Part shown: one piece after another, positions 5,078-8,826 of the stretch
How the letters are laid out: every line of letters starts with the position of its first letter
Numbering within the stretch: the stretch's first letter is position 1
Assembly: GCA_015493675.1 (NCBI GenBank)
Contig: WGCR01000134.1
Coordinates: 1 to 8,826, forward strand
DNA: 8,826 nt
Source of the DNA: Anaerolineae bacterium
GTDB lineage: Bacteria > Chloroflexota > Anaerolineae > J102
Direction of reading: 5' to 3'
Translations under genes and position numbers: made by a program
The notes under the pieces: model-generated
Seen by the model: the letters and a program-made list of their open reading frames with translations, nothing else
The model's database searches: none
What the model was told of the DNA's origin: nothing

Positions 5078-6805
5078 CTACTGGCCCGGCGTCAATCCAA
5101 AATCAAACTCGCCCACCTGGTTGGAAGTGGAGGAGGCGCCGCCCGAGAGGTCGTCGGTGACCAGGTAGTAATAGTTGACTGCGGCGTCTCCGCGAGCGCC
5201 AGCGTCATCGAATTGCCAGGGGGCCAGGATGACATCAGCATAGGCGGCGCCGTCCGGCGTAAAATAGGGGCTTGTGTTACGCCACGCCTGAAATTGATTG
5301 TACCAGAGCAGACTGGACCAGCTTAGACGTACATCGCCCGCATTGACGGCGGCAATGGTAACGAGGGGAAGAAATGCGGTGTCGCCATACTCGTAAGCGC
5401 CAATATCCAGCGTCGCGTCCCGGGGCCGGGCCTCCTGGGCCTGATGTTTGGCGTACTGGCTGTCCAGATCATAGTCGGGAAGCGCGGCGGAAGCCAGCGG
5501 AGCGCCCGCGTCGACGCACTGGGAGGTGGCGGTGAGATGATAGTCGCCGCCCGCTTCATCGACAAAACCGGGATCGCTGCCGGTGATGTTGCCGCCATCG
5601 TCGTAAATGGTTCCGGTCAGGCCCGAATGGCTATCCACCCAGCCCGGTTTGGTCCAGTTGTTGCGCAGATGCAGCACGCCCGACGCATCCAGCATGGCCA
5701 GCTTGTCGCCCGACGCGGTGACATAGAGGATGTTGTTGCGGGCGTCTGCGGTCTCATCATCCGTGGAGAGCCGCATCAGAGTGGTGTTGCCCGAGCGCGT
5801 GGAGATGACGGTGTTGTTGTAGAAATAGAGCGCGCCCTTACGATAATCGCTGGTGACGCCACTGTCGCCGCCATAGTGCAGAATCTGGCTATTTCCCGCA
5901 CCATCCGGCTCGATGAGGATATTGCCATAGACGAAAGTCTGGCGATAACTGGGATCATTGACAATAGCTGAATTATCCTCTGCATCCACCAGATCCAACT
6001 GGCGGTTGCCGCCCTCAATCCAATTGTAGCGCACCACCAGACCGGCAGAGCGATCTTTGAGATTATTGCCCCCGCAGCCATCGCACAACGGCCCGAAATG
6101 ATTGAACTGATACACCATGCCGATGGCTTCGGTGTAGGCATTGTGCTCATAATAGCTGCCATCGATGCCGTTGCCATAGATCCAGTTGCCATCGATGGTG
6201 ATGTCCCGCGAAGCGGGCGAGACGAAGATGCCGTTGCCGGAATCATGAATAATGCAGTTTTTGAGGATGATGTGCTGCCCATCCTCCACATAGAAAGAAG
6301 CGGCGTTATCTGCATAGTTCTGGACGTTGCCCCGGTCGTCGGTGAAGCTGTATGGCGGGCGCCCGCTGCGGATCTCCAGATTCTCCACCACAATCCACAT
6401 GGCTGTCTGCACATTGGGGACGCTGGCCGCACCGATTTTGACCACGCCACGCGGCTCGTTCCAGTAATCGAGCTGGGTGCGGGTGGTGGCGTCACGGCCG
6501 TCGATAACTGGCAATTCGCCCTGATCATTGGGCACGCCACGCACCACCAGAGGCTCGGCCTCGGTGGCCTGCACGGCAATGACCCATTTTTCCTTGTAGG
6601 GCTGGGCCCGCCAGTAGATGAGCACAGTGTCGCCCGGGCCCAAGCTCTCCCACGGCACATCGCCGATGTTGGCGTAAGGCTTGCCCGGCCCGACCTCATA
6701 GGTGGTTCCGGCGGGCGATTCCGGGCCGGCGGCATCGACAGGAAGAATGATCAGCGTCAGGATGAGAAAGACGACGAGGAGGAGGACAGGAGATTTTGTG
6801 TGCAT
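5078..6805 (-). CDS. Secreted right-handed parallel beta-helix protein
   Basis: A 575-residue exported protein. Residues 1-26 are a signal peptide (His2, Lys4, core 7-21, cut near VDAA-26). A lead-in region contains a Gly-Pro-Gly-Asp turn and TVLIYWRAQPY. From about 140 to 386 there are successive beta-helix coils with typical N-x-I/F turns (HIILKNCIIHDSGNGIFVS, ITIDGNWIYGNG, LVVRYNWIEGG, LYFYNNTVI), as in pectate-lyase-like and PF13229-type proteins. A 'choice-of-anchor Q' type segment follows (about 411-474: YHLTATSQCVDAGAP to DIGAYEYG). The last 90 residues look like an Fn3-type module ending VGEFDFGLTPG. A polysaccharide lyase/hydrolase or adhesive role is possible, but I cannot assign catalytic residues. 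The frame extends upstream to 6877, but ATG 6805 is preferred: it begins the signal peptide, has GAGG at optimal distance, and avoids overlapping the hydrolase gene. It is last in the operon. Confidence 0.88.
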   Translation of the reverse strand: MHTKSPVLLLVVFLILTLIILPVDAAGPESPAGTTYEVGPGKPYANIGDVPWESLGPGDTVLIYWRAQPYKEKWVIAVQATEAEPLVVRGVPNDQGELPVIDGRDATTRTQLDYWNEPRGVVKIGAASVPNVQTAMWIVVENLEIRSGRPPYSFTDDRGNVQNYADNAASFYVEDGQHIILKNCIIHDSGNGIFVSPASRDITIDGNWIYGNGIDGSYYEHNAYTEAIGMVYQFNHFGPLCDGCGGNNLKDRSAGLVVRYNWIEGGNRQLDLVDAEDNSAIVNDPSYRQTFVYGNILIEPDGAGNSQILHYGGDSGVTSDYRKGALYFYNNTVISTRSGNTTLMRLSTDDETADARNNILYVTASGDKLAMLDASGVLHLRNNWTKPGWVDSHSGLTGTIYDDGGNITGSDPGFVDEAGGDYHLTATSQCVDAGAPLASAALPDYDLDSQYAKHQAQEARPRDATLDIGAYEYGDTAFLPLVTIAAVNAGDVRLSWSSLLWYNQFQAWRNTSPYFTPDGAAYADVILAPWQFDDAGARGDAAVNYYYLVTDDLSGGASSTSNQVGEFDFGLTPGQ

Positions 6806-6813
6806 GGGGTTAA

Positions 6814-6817
6814 CCTC
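6814..6817 (-). promoter_or_regulatory. Ribosome binding site deciding the beta-helix start
   Basis: GAGG on the minus strand lies 8 nt before ATG 6805, in the 22-nt gap after the hydrolase stop. It supports this start over the longer frame beginning at 6877, which would place 24 non-signal residues before the signal peptide. Confidence 0.65.
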
Positions 6818-6827
6818 GAATAGAATC

Positions 6828-7616
6828 TCAGGGCGACTGTTCAGCCAGAAAATCCAGCGCCACCCGATTGAATTCATCGGGTTTTTCCACTGGCAAACCG
6901 TGCCGTGAATCGGGAATGACTGTCACGCGGGCGTTGGGCATGCGGGCGGCGTAGGCCTGCTTAACCGCCACTGGAATGTAATCATCATCCGCCGAAACCA
7001 TCAGCACGGGCGCGGTGATTTCATCAATACGGTCGCTGATATCGAATGCAAAAATAGCTTTCATCGACGCCAGATAGGCCCGCTGATCATTCTCTGTCCA
7101 GCGTTGCACGAAAACCTCGCGGATAGGAGCCTGCTCTGGCTTGGGGAACATGCGCTGCGACAACACCTCGCCTATCTTTTTCATTCCGAACAGGCGCACA
7201 AGCAGGATGCGTTGCTGCGCCCCCAGCTTTTCTTTCAGTCCCCGCGGTTTGAAAATGGGAGCGCTGTTGACAATGACCAGCGAGCGCAGAAGCTCGGGAT
7301 GATCCACACCCAACCGGAACGCAATCATGCCGCCCATAGAGAGACCGATGACATGAGCAGGCGCCACTCCCAGCGCCCGCATGAAAGCAGCCGTATCTTC
7401 GCTGAACTGACGGATGCTGTACGGGCCGGGCGACTTGTCCGACTGCCCGTGGCCGCGCATATCCACGGTGATGACGCTGTATTTTTCGGCAAAGGCCGGA
7501 ACCTGAAATTCCCAATCGCGCGTGCTGGAGCCCAGCCCATGAAGGAACAGCGCGGGCGGCCCGGCGCCATGGGGCTCATAATAAAGCTGGATGCCGTTGA
7601 TCTCGATTCCGGGCAT
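6828..7616 (-). CDS. Alpha/beta hydrolase, single domain
   Basis: A 262-residue, probably cytoplasmic alpha/beta hydrolase of usual length. The oxyanion-hole motif HGLG is at 26-29, the conserved DMRGHGQSD at 52-60, the nucleophile elbow GLSMGG at 91-96 (Ser93), the probable acid Asp211 in SADDDYIP, and the catalytic His239 in DSRHG, so the triad is complete. The helical cap lies about 118-190. The pattern is close to the 3-oxoadipate enol-lactonase/esterase group (PcaD-like), but that group is too broad for a substrate call; no aromatic-degradation genes are nearby. GAGGAG lies 9 nt before the ATG, overlapping the end of the upstream small gene. The gap between the two genes is only 3 nt, so translation is probably coupled. 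Its link to a secreted beta-helix protein downstream may be incidental co-transcription. Confidence 0.92.
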   Translation of the reverse strand: MPGIEINGIQLYYEPHGAGPPALFLHGLGSSTRDWEFQVPAFAEKYSVITVDMRGHGQSDKSPGPYSIRQFSEDTAAFMRALGVAPAHVIGLSMGGMIAFRLGVDHPELLRSLVIVNSAPIFKPRGLKEKLGAQQRILLVRLFGMKKIGEVLSQRMFPKPEQAPIREVFVQRWTENDQRAYLASMKAIFAFDISDRIDEITAPVLMVSADDDYIPVAVKQAYAARMPNARVTVIPDSRHGLPVEKPDEFNRVALDFLAEQSP

Positions 7617-7619
7617 GCG

Positions 7620-7958
7620 TCAACGCTCCTCGGGCCAGTCAGCGCCGTCGTAGTAGCGCGTGCCCTGATGCCCGCGGCGGGGGATGGGCTCATCCAGCCA
7701 CTTACCCGGACACGCCACCATCACCAGCGTACGCGGGCGGCCAGATTTGGGATTGACATGGCCCGGAATCAGCTCGGTGATGCGCAGCCTGCCCACAATG
7801 TGATGATCGAAAATCGTGTACACATAATCGCCGGGCTGCACTTTGGGATTATTGCCCGCCATGTGAAATTCATACCTGCTGATAGAGCCGTCATAGAGCC
7901 GCCGCACCGCGGCCATGCCTTCTTTTTTGGGGATGGTTTTGGTAATGCCGTTGATCAT
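7620..7958 (-). CDS. Small PUA-like (ASCH/EVE-type) domain protein, uncertain
   Basis: A 112-residue soluble protein without signal peptide or membrane segment. I do not recognise it firmly. The core, VQPGDYVYTIFDHHIVGRLRI (given here only as landmarks PGDYVY and VGRLRI, about residues 41-61), resembles the beta-barrel strands of PUA-like domains, where a 'GD-x-V' turn is followed by a strand and a 'VG-x-x-x-V' strand. Such domains often bind RNA or modified bases, but the similarity is pattern-based and weak. The C-terminus is rich in Arg, Gly and His (PRRGHQGTRYYDGADWPEER). The start is uncertain: ATG 7958 is chosen because it follows the lipoprotein stop by 7 nt, though without a good Shine-Dalgarno; the frame stays open upstream to 8135 but there it is only the shadow of the lipoprotein gene. 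An internal ATG at 7916 is an alternative. Confidence 0.65.
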   Translation of the reverse strand: MINGITKTIPKKEGMAAVRRLYDGSISRYEFHMAGNNPKVQPGDYVYTIFDHHIVGRLRITELIPGHVNPKSGRPRTLVMVACPGKWLDEPIPRRGHQGTRYYDGADWPEER

Positions 7959-7965
7959 GGTCGGA

Positions 7966-8655
7966 TCATTGTGGGCGTTGAGCCCGAAACTGGTTGAGTT
8001 TATCGATCTGCGCCTGGGCGATGGCATCCGCCTGCTCCCGGCCCGATGCCGATTCCGAACCGTCTGCATCCGCCCGCACCGTGACAATGACGTTGCCGAT
8101 GGCGTTGCTGACCATGAATTGGTAGCGATATTCATTGACCAAGGTGTCGCCCAGTTTGTAGCTGGCTTTGAACGATCTCAATAGATCTGCGCCCTTCAAC
8201 TCGGGGTGATAGACCTGCACCTTGATGCTGCCCGGCGCGACGCTATCTCTCTCCTTGAATTTGTTGGCGATGTCTTCAGCGGTGAGCAGCAAATCGTTTT
8301 CGAACGCGTCCCGGGCGTCGGCGTCATCCTCGTAGGTGGTGATCTCGTCCACCACGCCCAGCATGTTCTGATCACTCTTGCCGCTGACCGCATCGGGATT
8401 CATGAACAGCACCGCGTTGTGTCCTTCGTGCAGAGTGGTGTTATCCAGTTTGCGAAAGCCCTCGGGCAAATCGGTCTGGATCAGCGTGAGACGCTGGGGA
8501 TCTTCGCGTACGCCAGCGAAAGGGGTGGTGATGGGGGTGGGAGCGGGCGTAGCCGCGGATTGGCCCAGGGGCGGAACGCCACAGGCTGCCAGGAAAAGCA
8601 TGATCAGGCTTGCAAATAGAAGTTTGTGAAGCATAAGAGAGCTGTGTTTTGTCAT
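7966..8655 (-). CDS. Lipoprotein of unknown function
   Basis: A 229-residue predicted lipoprotein, first gene of the leftward operon. The signal peptide has Lys3, His10 and Lys11, then a hydrophobic stretch (12-22) and the lipobox LAAC with Cys25. A Pro/Thr/Ala-rich linker (26-50) leads to a mixed alpha/beta domain with DLPEGF, a charged helix (about 108-136: EDDADARDAFENDLLLTAED is its core), VNEYRYQFMVSNAIGNVIVTV strand pairs shown by NEYRYQF and GNVIVTV, and a final amphipathic helix. This layout (exported, small, strand-helix-strand with late VIVTVRAD strand) recalls PsbP/LpqN-like or similar extracytoplasmic folds, but I cannot assign a family. The start is ambiguous: GTG 8685, ATG 8655 (GGA 8-10 nt upstream) and ATG 8634 all give a usable signal. 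I chose ATG 8655 because GTG 8685 lies at the inverted-repeat boundary. Confidence 0.82.
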   Translation of the reverse strand: MTKHSSLMLHKLLFASLIMLFLAACGVPPLGQSAATPAPTPITTPFAGVREDPQRLTLIQTDLPEGFRKLDNTTLHEGHNAVLFMNPDAVSGKSDQNMLGVVDEITTYEDDADARDAFENDLLLTAEDIANKFKERDSVAPGSIKVQVYHPELKGADLLRSFKASYKLGDTLVNEYRYQFMVSNAIGNVIVTVRADADGSESASGREQADAIAQAQIDKLNQFRAQRPQ

Positions 8656-8684
8656 GGAAAATCCAGTAATCAGTAATGGCTTCA

Positions 8685-8821
8685 CTGAAAAAAGGTTATT
8701 TCACCACGGAGACACGGAGGACACGGAGAAAATAGTAGCAGTTCACAGAGAAATTCCTCTCCAAACCTCGCCTTTTTCTTCCTCCGTGCACTCTGTGCCT
8801 CCGTGGTGAAGGTTTTTTCAG
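8685..8821. repeat. Palindromic CACGGAG-type intergenic repeat
   Basis: TTCACCACGGAG (8700-8711) and CTCCGTGGTGAA (8799-8810) are exact 12-bp inverted copies, and CTGAAAAAA (8685-8693) with TTTTTTCAG (8813-8821) extends the symmetry outward. Further CACGGAG words (8714-8719, 8723-8728) and CTCCGTG (8782-8788) fill the interior, around an AT-rich centre. There is no reading frame. Repeats of this composition are widespread between genes in Chloroflexota and several other phyla. It occupies the promoter region of the leftward operon and could affect its expression. Confidence 0.75.
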
Positions 8822-8826
8822 TATAG

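Noticed and set aside
6806..6877. Longer start for the beta-helix protein at 6877
   Set aside because: The extra 24 residues precede a proper signal peptide, overlap the hydrolase gene and lack a ribosome site; ATG 6805 has GAGG at good distance.
7104..7997. 297-residue plus-strand frame across the hydrolase and small gene
   Set aside because: It is antisense to two genes with recognisable motifs and start signals; its composition (His/Arg/Ala rich) is typical of a shadow frame in GC-rich DNA.
7959..8135. Longer start for the small PUA-like protein at 8135
   Set aside because: The extra 59 residues overlap the lipoprotein's coding sequence, are Arg/Ser-rich in the way shadow frames are, and match no domain.
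8685..8821. CRISPR array
   Set aside because: The CACGGAG words are in inverted orientation around a centre and unevenly spaced, without unique spacers of constant length.

Overview
The window looks like chromosomal DNA from a GC-rich, free-living bacterium, most likely a member of the Chloroflexota (Anaerolineae/Caldilinea type). This is inference. It rests on Pro/Thr-rich linkers after lipoprotein and membrane signals, a secreted protein ending in an Fn3-like module with the closing motif VGEFDFGLTPG, and two intergenic repeats (one rich in ACGCAG/CTGCG words, one in CACGGAG words) of kinds common between genes in that phylum. I see no rRNA, tRNA, CRISPR array, transposase, integrase or phage gene.

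Layout. (1) 1-529, minus: the start of a secreted protein that runs off the left edge and is built as an almost perfect Pro-x-x repeat, ending at the window edge in a 36-bp tandem repeat. (2) 530-1190: a long non-coding stretch with a possible leader/operator region, a palindromic dispersed-type repeat (864-963) and a near-consensus sigma-A promoter (1072-1100). (3) 1191-4980, plus: a family 2 glycosyltransferase, a LysM lipoprotein, a two-TM SPFH/Band 7 protein and a protein with two PspC domains. The 131-173 bp gaps between them hold inverted repeats and promoter-like sites, so these are probably separately regulated neighbours rather than one tight operon. (4) 4981-5077: two back-to-back intrinsic terminators, one per strand, between convergent genes. 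(5) 8655-5078, minus: four closely spaced genes (7, 3 and 22 nt gaps) forming a likely operon: a lipoprotein, a small PUA-like protein, an alpha/beta hydrolase and a secreted parallel beta-helix protein. (6) 8685-8821: a long palindromic repeat directly upstream of that operon.

The common theme is the cell envelope. Five of the eight proteins are predicted to be secreted, lipid-anchored or membrane-embedded. The Band 7 / double-PspC pair suggests membrane-stress or membrane-domain organisation; the LysM lipoprotein and glycosyltransferase suggest wall or glycan functions. No clearly new defence or mobile system is visible. The most unusual items are the Pro-x-x array protein, the double PspC protein beside a two-TM Band 7 protein, and the long structured inverted repeat between those two genes.
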